Shown here: positions 39,217 to 46,295 of the stretch, piece by piece
How the letters are laid out: each line of letters starts with the position of its first letter
Position numbering within the stretch: position 1 is the stretch's first letter
Assembly (NCBI GenBank): GCA_963781155.1
Contig: CAWAEC010000007.1
Location: forward strand, 434,001-498,000
Source of the DNA: PALSA-693 sp963781155
GTDB lineage: Bacteria; Actinomycetota; Acidimicrobiia; Acidimicrobiales; Palsa-688
DNA length: 64,000 nucleotides
Direction of reading: 5' to 3'
Made by a program: the position numbers and the translations under genes
Notes under the pieces: model-generated
What the model was told of the DNA's origin: nothing
The model's input: the letters and a program-made list of their open reading frames with translations, nothing else
Databases searched by the model: none

Positions 39217-40015
39217 TCAACTCCGGCCGCTCGACCTGGAGAAGTGGGTCTGCGGCCGGGCCAGCAGTTCGCCATCGAGGTAGATGTCGACCTGCTCGTT
39301 GTAAAAGGCGACCAGGCCGGCGATCGGCAACAGCTGACGGGTCGGGAAGGTGTAGCTCCAGGCGACGTCGGGATGTTCGGCATCGCCGATGTGCGCCGAC
39401 CAGTACCCGCTGGTCGTGCCTTTGTAGGGGCACGCCGTGACAGTGTCGGTGGGCACCAGGTGCGAGAAGTCCAGTTCCGTTCGGTTGAGGTAATAGCGGG
39501 TTGGCAGGCCGGTCTCGAACACCATCACCGGGGACGAGGACTCGCCGAGGACCACGCCTTCCAGCTCAACGCGGCACGGGGCGGGTGGATCGGAGGGCCT
39601 CGACCCTCGTGTACGGGTTGCGAGGATGGACAAAGACCTGTTCGTCTTCCTCGAACCAGGCGTCCAGGGCGGCCCACTCAAAGCGGACGGTGCCGCTCAA
39701 GGCATCGATGGAGGATTCGCGGAGCAGCCGGGCGGCGTGCGGTCTTCTCGTTGCGCCGCTCTGCAACGTGTGAAGCTCTACGTTGCCGCGGGGGCTGTGC
39801 TGGATGACGCCCTCCGTGATCAACAGGTCGGCGCGCACGTCGGCGACCGGGATGTAGTACTGGGGGTAGTTGGCCCACTCCCACACGTACCGCGCCCGGG
39901 TGGTGTCGATCACGGTCTGGTCAGCCAAGATGGCCCGGATCCGCATTGGCACGGGCTCCACGTGGTTGACGGGAGTGATCACGGCGGGGTAATCGTCGGT
40001 CCGTGTGCTCCCCAT
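39217..40015 (-). CDS. Tandem DUF427 protein, frameshifted near 39573
   Basis: Proteins of this type carry two DUF427 domains in about 265 residues; function unknown. The first half (VPMRIRAILADQTVIDTTRA, EWAALDAWFEEDEQVFVHP) ends in one frame at EALRSTRPV. The second half (VELEGVVLGESSSPVMVFE, YYLNRTELDFSHLVPTD, TACPYKGTTSGYWSA) continues in another. One extra base in the CGGC at about 39572-39575 explains the shift. ATG 40015 is divergent from the HIT gene. Both halves look well conserved, so an assembly indel is plausible. Confidence 0.8.
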
Positions 40016-40100
40016 CGCCCAACTGTACCTGGACCGGGCCTCTCTGACCCGGGCCCAGAGGCTCTGGCGAGGTTGGTATTGGGACCTAGGCTCTATTGCG

Positions 40101-40523
40101 GTGGCTGTCGTGGACGGGTGCATTTTCTGCGCCATCGTGTCAGAGTCGGCCTCGGCCGAGCGGGTGTGCGACGACGACACGACGTTGGCGTTCCTGGACA
40201 TCAACCCGGCTGCTCGGGGCCACACGCTGGTTGTCCCCAAGCGGCACGCCCGGGACCTGTCCGATGTCGAAGTCCCGGACCTGCAGGCCATGGCTGCCGC
40301 CGGCTGCAGGGTTGCCGGCGCCGCCGTGGGCAGCCTCGGCGCCGCGGGCGTAAACTTCTTCCTCTCGAGTGGCACCGCGGCCTTCCAAACGGTCTTTCAC
40401 ATTCATCTTCACGTCATCCCCCGCTACTCAGGCGACGCGGTGCGGCTTCCCTGGATCCCGAAACCCGGCGATCCCGACGTGATTGCTGAAACAGGCCGAT
40501 CACTTCGGGCCGCCCTCGGCTGA
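40101..40523 (+). CDS. HIT-family nucleotide hydrolase
   Basis: A histidine-triad protein of 140 residues. It opens with the Zn-type CIFCAIV, has FLDINPAARGHTLVVPKRH, and ends with the triad HIHLHVIPRY. Such proteins cleave nucleoside phosphoramidates or dinucleoside polyphosphates; the exact substrate cannot be read here. Start GTG 40101 lies 8 nt after a TAGGCT -10-like element (40087-40092), suggesting a leaderless message; GTG 40110 is also possible. Divergent from the DUF427 gene. Confidence 0.9.
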   Translation: MAVVDGCIFCAIVSESASAERVCDDDTTLAFLDINPAARGHTLVVPKRHARDLSDVEVPDLQAMAAAGCRVAGAAVGSLGAAGVNFFLSSGTAAFQTVFHIHLHVIPRYSGDAVRLPWIPKPGDPDVIAETGRSLRAALG

Positions 40524-40580
40524 GGCCAGTCTTCCTTGTTCATCCCGGCGATTGATCTTGATCAGGCGATGGAGGCCACC

Positions 40581-40652
40581 ATGAGAGCAACCGCATTCAC
40601 CCACCTGGGTGCTGCTGTGCTGCGTCGTTATCGTTCGAGCGGGTCGCAGTGA
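40581..40652 (+). CDS. Possible 23-residue leader peptide
   Basis: ATG 40581 has a good ribosome-binding site (GGAGG at 40571). The frame encodes MRATAFTHLGAAVLRRYR plus five residues and its TGA overlaps the next ATG as TGATG. It may be a coupled leader of the following hypothetical gene. Evidence is layout only. Confidence 0.4.
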   Translation: MRATAFTHLGAAVLRRYRSSGSQ

Positions 40653-41038
40653 TGGAGATGAATGTGCGCTGCTTCAACTCGCAGTTCGTCATCGGCTCCC
40701 GGGTAGGCGACAGCGCTCTCGGCCGCGAGCAGGCCCAGCCGACGGGCCGGCTCCGTCGCGACCTCGGGATCGTGATCGACGCGCTGCGGGTTGTGTGCGC
40801 GGCAGTCCCTCAGGACCACCTGTCCGCCACGGACCGGCTCGCCTTTCAGCGGCTCGCAGAGCTCGGCGGAGGATCGGTTCCGGTGGGTGTATCCGACGCC
40901 GTGAACGCTGGTGCCGTCGACAACTTCATCGACGCGTTGCGCCAGCTCCGCCAGGATGATCCCGGGAAGGCCGGTGCAATCATTCGCCGGATCCTCGAAG
41001 AAGCCGGGCCGCCTCCAACTCGATCCATCTCGGGCTGA
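40652..41038 (+). CDS. Hypothetical helical protein
   Basis: A 128-residue protein I do not recognise. Two helical stretches are visible: RRDLGIVIDALRVVCAAVPQ and the C-terminal AVDNFIDALRQLRQDDPGKAGAIIRRILEE. Codon choice looks coding over most of its length. The start overlaps the stop of the small upstream frame. It converges on the coiled-coil gene at 41089 with about 50 bp between. Confidence 0.5.
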   Translation: MEMNVRCFNSQFVIGSRVGDSALGREQAQPTGRLRRDLGIVIDALRVVCAAVPQDHLSATDRLAFQRLAELGGGSVPVGVSDAVNAGAVDNFIDALRQLRQDDPGKAGAIIRRILEEAGPPPTRSISG

Positions 41039-41088
41039 CGCTCGCCGGCCTGGTCGGACGGGCAGGCCAGGTGCAGTCCCCCGGTCGA

Positions 41089-41892
41089 TCAGTCGGCTGC
41101 GCCTCGCTTCGGCGCCGGCTGGACCTTCTGAGTACCGGAGTCGGGCTGATCACCGGAGTCGGGCGGCGGCGCAGCCTCGTCGCTGTCATCCCGAGCCGCA
41201 TCCCCCGTCCACAGGCCAAGAGGAGAGTGGCTGGCCGTCGACTCTCGGAGCGCCTCCTGGAAGCCCAGGTCCGCCAGCGTGATCGCCTGATCGTGGTTGA
41301 GGCCGACCTGGTGGAGATCTTCGGCCCGCGTGCGGGCCGCGTGGCGGAGCGCTTCCTCGTACGCCGCCACCGCCCGGCGCAGCTCCGTGGCCCGGGCTTC
41401 CCCTGCCGCCTCGATAGCCCCGGCCCGGTCCAGGCCAGCCTGGCGGATGGCCTCGGCCCGGGCGATGGCGCTATCGGCAGCCGCCTGGGCAGCGCGCAGA
41501 GCCTCCTCGTGGGCTCGATGAGCGGCGGCCATCTCGTCCTGGTAGGCCTGCTCGACGGTCTTCGTGGCCGCCTCTTCGGCGGTAGCGAGCGACTTGCCGT
41601 ACCGGGCCTCCATGTCACGCAGTGCCGCGGCGCGGGCCGTCTCCGCCCCTCTGAGGGCACCGTCATGCTGGCCTGACACCCGCCGCAACGCAGCCGCCCG
41701 GGCCACCGTCGCCGCCCGGATGGCCTCGGCTCTGTCGACCGTGGCCGAGCGAATGGTCTCGGCCCTCACCCGTTCGGTATCGGCGATCTCTTCGGCGACC
41801 CGCAGAGCCTCGTCGTGCACCTGCTCAGCCACTCGAAGCGCCTCGTCTTCTGCGCCCATCCCGGCATCGAGGCGGATGACGTTGCTTGGCAT
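41089..41892 (-). CDS. Ala/Glu/Arg-rich long coiled-coil protein with 11-residue repeats
   Basis: A 267-residue protein. Residues 12-215 are almost pure helix-forming sequence with an 11-residue period, for example AETIRSATVDR, AEAIRAATVAR and AEAIRQAGLDR in register, and no proline or glycine-rich breaks. This hendecad pattern gives right-handed or LEA-like coiled coils. The tail (about 215-267) is acidic, Pro- and Ser-rich and looks disordered. No enzymatic domain, signal or membrane segment. Possible scaffold, stress-protective or cell-shape protein; not assignable. Confidence 0.75.
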   Translation of the reverse strand: MPSNVIRLDAGMGAEDEALRVAEQVHDEALRVAEEIADTERVRAETIRSATVDRAEAIRAATVARAAALRRVSGQHDGALRGAETARAAALRDMEARYGKSLATAEEAATKTVEQAYQDEMAAAHRAHEEALRAAQAAADSAIARAEAIRQAGLDRAGAIEAAGEARATELRRAVAAYEEALRHAARTRAEDLHQVGLNHDQAITLADLGFQEALRESTASHSPLGLWTGDAARDDSDEAAPPPDSGDQPDSGTQKVQPAPKRGAAD

Positions 41893-42076
41893 CTGGGACC
41901 TCCTCGTGTTGGCAACAGACGAGCGTCCTGCTACGCCGGCCTGGACCTGGCGGTGGCGGAAACCTGGACCGCCGCTCTAGTCCATTTAATGCCGGTGGGC
42001 TCACGCTCAGCAAGGTCAGAGGCGGACCGACCTGATCGGACCGCGACGCGTGCTCGGTCGGCGACTCCGATCCACG

Positions 42077-42082
42077 TAGCCT
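42077..42082 (+). promoter_or_regulatory. Probable leaderless -10 of the selenoprotein-like cassette
   Basis: TAGCCT lies 6 nt before ATG 42089, and there is no ribosome-binding site before that ATG. Matches the TAnnnT-6 nt-start pattern of several other genes here. No clear -35. Confidence 0.4.
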
Positions 42083-42088
42083 GTCCGC

Positions 42089-42310
42089 ATGCCTGCGTCC
42101 GCTGCGTGTCCCGTGTGCGGGATCGCCGTGGGCGATCTCGGGGCGCTGGCCTCACACCTGGTGGACCGGGCGGAGGCGAGCGACGCTGCCCATGTGATGT
42201 GGCTGAACCGGCACGCCACGAAGTACCGGCTGTCGGCTTCCGAGCTCGAACCGCTGCTGGCGACCGTGCTGGCCGGTGCCGGGGGGGGAACCGACCGGGT
42301 GACGCGATGA
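42089..42310 (+). CDS. Small CxxC...H zinc-finger-like protein, first gene of the cassette
   Basis: A 73-residue protein with one metal-binding centre: ACPVCGIAVGDLGALASHLV, where CxxC is followed by His, then AEASDAAHVMWLNRHATK with two more histidines. This looks like a C2H2-type finger adapted as a metal site. I do not recognise a named family. The next gene starts inside its stop (ATGA). A run of eight Gs (42281-42288) near its end is an indel hazard: one extra G would fuse it in frame to the next gene, a ~319-residue protein. As written it is separate. Confidence 0.65.
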   Translation: MPASAACPVCGIAVGDLGALASHLVDRAEASDAAHVMWLNRHATKYRLSASELEPLLATVLAGAGGGTDRVTR

Positions 42311-43047
42311 CCGCGGAGATGGCACGCCGGGTGGAGGAGGCTGTCATCGACGGATGGTTCCGCCGGCCGCCCCGCCTGATCGCCGCCATGGCGTCCGAGC
42401 CGACGCTCGGTGTCACGCAGGCGTTCGTCATCCAGTGGACGAAGTTCTCGCGTCTCTTCCCCCGCTGGGTGGGGGCGATCATCTCCAACTGCCCCGAACC
42501 CGCGGTCATCGCGTTCGAGGTGGAGAACCTCGTCTCAGAGGTCATCCGCGACGCCGCGGGTGATGCCAATCACTATGACCTGCTCATCCGGCTGGGGGAG
42601 GGCATGGGGCTGACCCGGACCGAGATAGAGGCGGCGCCCCCGTTGCCCGAGGCGTCGGAGACGTTTCAGTGGTTGTGGGATCAGGCCCGGGATCCGGATT
42701 GGCTGATTGGCTTCACCGCTGTCAACGGACTCGAGATCCTCGGGGACCGCAACCTGCCCGCCAGGTTCGGCATCGACGCCGGTACCGGGTTGGCCCCGGA
42801 GCCGTACGCCCGCGCGCTCGACCTGGAAGGCGACAGCCTGGAGTTCTTCGAGGTGAGTGACAAGGCCGACGCCGGTCACGGGCGGGAGACGGTCCAGATC
42901 ATCGCCCGCCACACGCCCGCGGGCCGAGAGGACGGCATATTGACCGTGCTCAGGGAGGCGATGGCCCGGTTGCGCAAGTTGCTCGATGCGACGTGGGAGT
43001 TGGCATTGCAGATCGATGCCGGGCTGGCCGGCCGAGAGGAGCACTGA
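42307..43047 (+). CDS. Heme-oxygenase-fold (PqqC/TenA-like) putative metal-dependent oxidase
   Basis: A 246-residue all-helical protein. FVIQWTKFSRLFPRWVGAII, then EVENLVSEVIRDAAGDANHY (read as about 71-90) with LLIRLGEGMGL, matches the core of the PqqC/TenA superfamily; several members are non-heme diiron oxidases using E and H ligands in this segment. The second metal segment SLEFFEVSDKADAGHGRET keeps D and H but has Ser where many relatives have His, so activity or metal set may differ. It overlaps the finger-protein gene by ATGA and the next gene by TGATG, so all three are probably one translational unit. Confidence 0.7.
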   Translation: MTAEMARRVEEAVIDGWFRRPPRLIAAMASEPTLGVTQAFVIQWTKFSRLFPRWVGAIISNCPEPAVIAFEVENLVSEVIRDAAGDANHYDLLIRLGEGMGLTRTEIEAAPPLPEASETFQWLWDQARDPDWLIGFTAVNGLEILGDRNLPARFGIDAGTGLAPEPYARALDLEGDSLEFFEVSDKADAGHGRETVQIIARHTPAGREDGILTVLREAMARLRKLLDATWELALQIDAGLAGREEH

Positions 43048-43349
43048 TGGCAAAAGGCGATCCATGCGCGTTGTGCGGATCGACGTGGGGCGACGTCGAC
43101 GAGGAGATTGGCGGGCGCTGGTATCACTTTTGATGAGACTTGTGAGCTGACGCCTTTGCCAACCTGGTTGCCGCCCTGGCGTCGCAACTGGGTGCAGGCG
43201 TTGTCGTCCGGTCGGACGACGTCGAGGGAAACGAAGTCACAGGCGTGGCCTGGTTGCCTGGCGATAGCCAGGAGCGTGGCTACGTCACGCTCTTCACCGA
43301 CGACGGAGAGGTGATCGACTGCAGGCTCGACCCGGCCGGCCCGCCCTGA
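43047..43349 (+). CDS. TRASH-like metal-binding protein with three in-frame TGA codons (candidate multi-selenocysteine protein)
   Basis: The frame opens at ATG 43047 (overlapping the upstream stop) behind GAGAGGAGC and runs 100 codons to TGA 43347-43349 if three internal TGAs are read through: codon 29 (43131-43133), codon 30 (43134-43136) and codon 33 (43143-43145). Residues 7-10 are CALC, then RWYHF, the two TGAs, DL, the third TGA, ADAF. Cys at the three TGAs gives HFCCDLCADAF, the classic metal-binding TRASH/YHS-type signature. After it the protein continues with good coding character (ANLVAALASQLGAG, EVTGVAWLPGD, YVTLFTDDGEVIDCRL). Without recoding only a 28-residue fragment is made. It resembles what I remember of small archaeal Ta0938-type zinc proteins; unverified. 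Confidence 0.75.
43149..43183 (+). promoter_or_regulatory. Candidate SECIS-type hairpin of the three-TGA gene
   Basis: Outer arms GACGCC (43149-43154) and GGCGTC (43178-43183); inner arms CAAC (43160-43163) and GTTG (43167-43170) around CTG. It starts 3 nt after the third TGA. The loop is 18, 27 and 30 nt from the three TGAs, within the usual bacterial range. The loop lacks the G usually found in its first two bases, and an alternative hairpin (GGTTGC with GCAACT, 43166-43189) competes. Confidence 0.4.
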
Positions 43350-43500
43350 CGCGGTCAAGGGGAGACCGGGCGGGGCCCGTCTCGCTCGGTCTCGTTTCGT
43401 CGCCGCTGCGGGCAACCGAGCCATGGGGTCGGGCGTCAGGGATAACGACGTCTCATTTCATCTCCCGACTGCCCACGTACCTGCTTCGAATGGAGGACTG

Positions 43501-43899
43501 ATGGCCCGTTTACTCAGTCTGGTCGCCGCGCTTTCGGTCAGTTGCCTTCTTGGCCTCGGCCTTCAAGTCGCCCCTGCCCATGCCGCTACCCCGTCCGTCA
43601 AGCAAGCCTTGCTCGTCGGCGAGCTCGGCATCGAGGGTGGTGCCTATCCGGGTCTCTTCCACCCCACGGCTGGAACGGTGGAGGTGGAGTTCGCGAACCC
43701 TCCTCTTGTCCTGCTCAAGAAGGTGGGCCGATCAGGCCAGTTCAGGATCGCCCTGGGTCCCGGGACCTACACGGTGATCGGCTGTGGCCCGTCCGGTTCG
43801 GCGGGCATTTCCGGCCGGCAGTGCAGCAGACCGCAGACCGTCACCCTGGCGCCGGGTGAGGTGGATTATCTCATGCTCATCTGGGCGTACGTGCCTTGA
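43501..43899 (+). CDS. Small secreted protein
   Basis: A 132-residue exported protein. The signal peptide runs MARLLSLVAALSVSCLLGL to a likely cleavage after PAHA (about residue 29). The mature domain is beta-rich (TVEVEFANPPLVLL, GQFRIALGPGTYTVIGCGPS, QTVTLAPGEVDYLML) with two cysteines, similar in pattern to prealbumin-like or CarboxypepD_reg-like beta sandwiches. No name given. TGGAGG lies before ATG 43501. The 150 bp before it hold no gene I can support. Confidence 0.7.
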   Translation: MARLLSLVAALSVSCLLGLGLQVAPAHAATPSVKQALLVGELGIEGGAYPGLFHPTAGTVEVEFANPPLVLLKKVGRSGQFRIALGPGTYTVIGCGPSGSAGISGRQCSRPQTVTLAPGEVDYLMLIWAYVP

Positions 43900-43946
43900 C
43901 ACGCACCACTACACCGAGAAACTGGTTCTCCGCCCCCGCGCTATGG

Positions 43947-44534
43947 TCAGGAGAGCGACTCCACGCTGCGAATTCCAATCGCGATGAAAATCTGCAAGAT
44001 CCCGAACATGATGAGCCAGACACCGAGGATGACCGCGAGGACCAGCAGGGACGGGTGTGGCCAGATAAGCACGATCGTGCCGGCGGTAATGGCCAAAACG
44101 CCGAGCACGATCCGGAGGGCCTGCCCGGGGAATGAGGGGTAGTCGATTGCCTGAAAGATCCTGACCACGCCGTCGATGATCCAGTAGATCCCGAGGAGCA
44201 GCGCCAGCACGCTCAACGCAATATCGATGTGGCGAAGGGCGTACAGTCCCACCAGCAGCCCGAGCAGGCCGAGGATGGCCATCAGGGCCCGGCTGCCCGG
44301 TGAGGCATCGGTCAGCGCAACCGCCGCCACCAGCTGGAACAGGCCGCTCACAATCAGCTCCAGTCCGAACAGCACGGCCAGGGCGACCAGCGTGTGATGC
44401 GGCCAGACCAGCACCAGGATTCCAAGAACCACGCAGACCAGCCCGAAAAACGCAAACACCCCCCAGGAACGACCGATCTTTACCACCTGGTCGCGGGCGT
44501 CGGACCCGGCTGTTCCGCTTCCTCCGGTTGCCAT
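43947..44534 (-). CDS. HdeD-family (DUF308) membrane protein
   Basis: A 195-residue protein with six hydrophobic segments arranged as three pairs, as in HdeD/DUF308 proteins (WGVFAFFGLVCVVLGILVLVWP, LGIYWIIDGVVRIFQAI, LGVLAITAGTIVLIWPHPSL). E. coli HdeD is linked to acid resistance; the actinobacterial homologues are not characterised. AGGAAG precedes ATG 44534. A second DUF308 protein is at 56689. Divergent from the folate gene. Confidence 0.85.
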   Translation of the reverse strand: MATGGSGTAGSDARDQVVKIGRSWGVFAFFGLVCVVLGILVLVWPHHTLVALAVLFGLELIVSGLFQLVAAVALTDASPGSRALMAILGLLGLLVGLYALRHIDIALSVLALLLGIYWIIDGVVRIFQAIDYPSFPGQALRIVLGVLAITAGTIVLIWPHPSLLVLAVILGVWLIMFGILQIFIAIGIRSVESLS

Positions 44535-44605
44535 GTTCGACTTCCTAGCACGATCCGCTCGTCATCCTCAGCACCTCAGGTCCGGGGGACTGAGCCAAGC
44601 CCAAC

Positions 44606-44611
44606 TATCGT
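44606..44611 (+). promoter_or_regulatory. Probable leaderless -10 of the 5-FTHF cyclo-ligase gene
   Basis: TATCGT, 6 nt, GTG start. Same hexamer and spacing as before the genes at 33295 and 49763. No -35 recognised. Confidence 0.45.
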
Positions 44612-44617
44612 CACCGC

Positions 44618-45388
44618 GTGCCCCGACGCGCTCCCGACCATGAGAGAGATGCGGGTGGCGATCCCTTCGTGCTGGCCGCCAAGGCAGCCCTGCGGCGAGA
44701 GATCTGGGCCGGCATGAAGTCCTCGAAGGTGGCCCGCTTTCCCGGGGCGGACGGGCGGATCCCGAATTTCGTCGGTGCCGAGCGTGCCGCCGAGCGCCTC
44801 CGCGAGTGTGGTGAGTGGATCAATGCCGCCACGGTAAAAGCCAACCCGGACGCGCCACAGCTGCCCGTGCGTCAACGAGCGCTGGAGGATCACAAGGTCC
44901 TCTACATGGCCGTGCCGAGGCTGGCGACAGAAAAGCCCTTCCTGGTTCTCGATCCGGCCGCCCTAACCGTGGCGTCGCGTCAGGCGGCTTCCATCCGCGG
45001 TTCCGAGAAGTACGGACGGCCGGTTGGTATCCAGGAGATGACCCGGGTCGACCTGGTGATCACTGGCTGTGTCGCAGTCTCAGCGGACGGGGCCCGGCTC
45101 GGTAAAGGGGGCGGTTACAGCGACCTCGAGTATGCGCTTGCATGGGAGTCGGGGCTCATCGGCCCGGCGACGGTGGTGGCGACGACCGTCCATGACCGGC
45201 AGGTTGTGGAAGACGGGCGTATCCCGTTGACGTTCCACGACTTCCATCTGGACCTCATTGTGACCCCCACCCGGGTCTTGCACTGCAGTCCCAACCGGGG
45301 TGAGCGGTACCAGCCTCGAATCCGGTGGGAGGAGCTCACAGGCGAGAAGATCCAGTCCATCCCCTTGCTGATGCGGCTTCGCTCCTGA
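44618..45388 (+). CDS. 5-formyltetrahydrofolate cyclo-ligase family protein
   Basis: A 256-residue member of the 5-FTHF cyclo-ligase superfamily, longer than the E. coli type and similar to the MTHFSD-like branch: KAALRREIWAGMKSSKVARF, GRIPNFVGAERAAERL, VDLVITGCVAVSADGARLGK followed by GGGYSDLEYAL, and TTVHDRQVVEDGRIPLTFHD. The KGGGYSD motif is the ATP/folate site of the family. GTG 44618 follows TATCGT (44606-44611) by 6 nt, so the message is probably leaderless. It may recycle 5-formyl-THF to methenyl-THF; substrate use is inferred. Confidence 0.8.
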   Translation: MPRRAPDHERDAGGDPFVLAAKAALRREIWAGMKSSKVARFPGADGRIPNFVGAERAAERLRECGEWINAATVKANPDAPQLPVRQRALEDHKVLYMAVPRLATEKPFLVLDPAALTVASRQAASIRGSEKYGRPVGIQEMTRVDLVITGCVAVSADGARLGKGGGYSDLEYALAWESGLIGPATVVATTVHDRQVVEDGRIPLTFHDFHLDLIVTPTRVLHCSPNRGERYQPRIRWEELTGEKIQSIPLLMRLRS

Positions 45389-45427
45389 ACCGCACCCGCT
45401 CGCTTCACTGGTGCCCCGGGAGAGAGA

Positions 45428-46198
45428 TCAGTGATCGAGGGAGAGCGGCGCGATCACGTGGCGGAAGGAGTTCGTCCTGAGGCCTGTCGATGAAACGACT
45501 TTGCTGGTCCAGATCCCGAAGTGATTGCTGAAGATCTGGTTGTAGGCCACCGTGACCTGAACCGGGGTGCCTCCCGAGAAGACCAGAACGCCCGTTGTCC
45601 TGTCGTCTTTGACGGTCCCGTCCAGCGGATCGCCATCGAGGTTGTTGGGTCCGATGACGTTGTCGATGATCGCGTTCCCGCTCAAGTCCTCAAACTGTCC
45701 GGGGGCGATGGTGTGCGCGTGCATTGTCACGCCCGACAGCCCGTTCCCGGAAATGTAGTTGTGCGCCACCAGATTGTCGTACGACGCCGTTCCGGCCGAG
45801 GCATTGGCGAACAGCACGCCCGCGCCGTCACCGAGCAAGCCGTTGTCGATGACCTTGTTCCCGATGATGGCATTGTCGTAAACACCGGCAACGCTTGGCT
45901 GCGGCACGCCCTGGCTGTTGAGCGCGTTGGGGTTGTGGCCGGGGACGGTGATCCCGCAGTCCGTGGTGTTGTCGCTCACCGTGTTGTAGGCGATCAGATT
46001 GTTATGGGTGGGCCCGACTTCGTCCGTCAGCAGGATTCCCCCGGAGTTACCGCTGACAGTGTCGTGGGTGATCCGCGAGTCGGCGACGGTGAGGAAGTGC
46101 ACGCCCTCACCGCAGTCGCCGGGAACGGGTCCCATCGGCTGACACTCGAAATAAGGGGAGGTAGGAGGAACGCCTCCGCCCAGGTCGTTATGCATCAC
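45428..46198 (-). CDS. Right-handed beta-helix protein, apparently 5'-truncated
   Basis: About 256 residues of pectate-lyase-like parallel beta-helix repeats: SRITHDTVSGNSGGILLTDE, NNLIAYNTVSDNTTDCGI, YDNAIIGNKVIDNGLLGDGA, YDNLVAHNYISGNGLSGVTM. Such proteins are usually exported and bind or cut polysaccharides. Here no signal peptide or N-terminal beta-helix coils are found; the frame upstream of 46198 is low-complexity sequence antisense to the glycosyltransferase gene. It is probably the remnant of a longer gene, or starts at GTG 46198 / ATG 46195. Stop at 45428. Confidence 0.6.
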   Translation of the reverse strand: MMHNDLGGGVPPTSPYFECQPMGPVPGDCGEGVHFLTVADSRITHDTVSGNSGGILLTDEVGPTHNNLIAYNTVSDNTTDCGITVPGHNPNALNSQGVPQPSVAGVYDNAIIGNKVIDNGLLGDGAGVLFANASAGTASYDNLVAHNYISGNGLSGVTMHAHTIAPGQFEDLSGNAIIDNVIGPNNLDGDPLDGTVKDDRTTGVLVFSGGTPVQVTVAYNQIFSNHFGIWTSKVVSSTGLRTNSFRHVIAPLSLDH

Positions 46199-46295
46199 GA
46201 CGTCGTAATCGATGGCGACATTCCTGATCTCTCCTGTGACGCCCGCCGGACCTAAAGTCGCACGGGGTAGTCGAGATTTCGCCTGGCAATCAACC

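Noticed and set aside
43047..43349. Genome-wide reassignment of UGA as an explanation for the internal TGAs
   Set aside because: Most well-conserved genes in the window (dnaK, grpE, dnaJ, hspR, clpB, purA, purD and others) end in TGA at the normal family length, so UGA is a stop here.
43047..43349. The three-TGA gene as a simple pseudogene
   Set aside because: All three nonsense codons fall on motif cysteines and the rest of the frame is intact, which random decay would not give.
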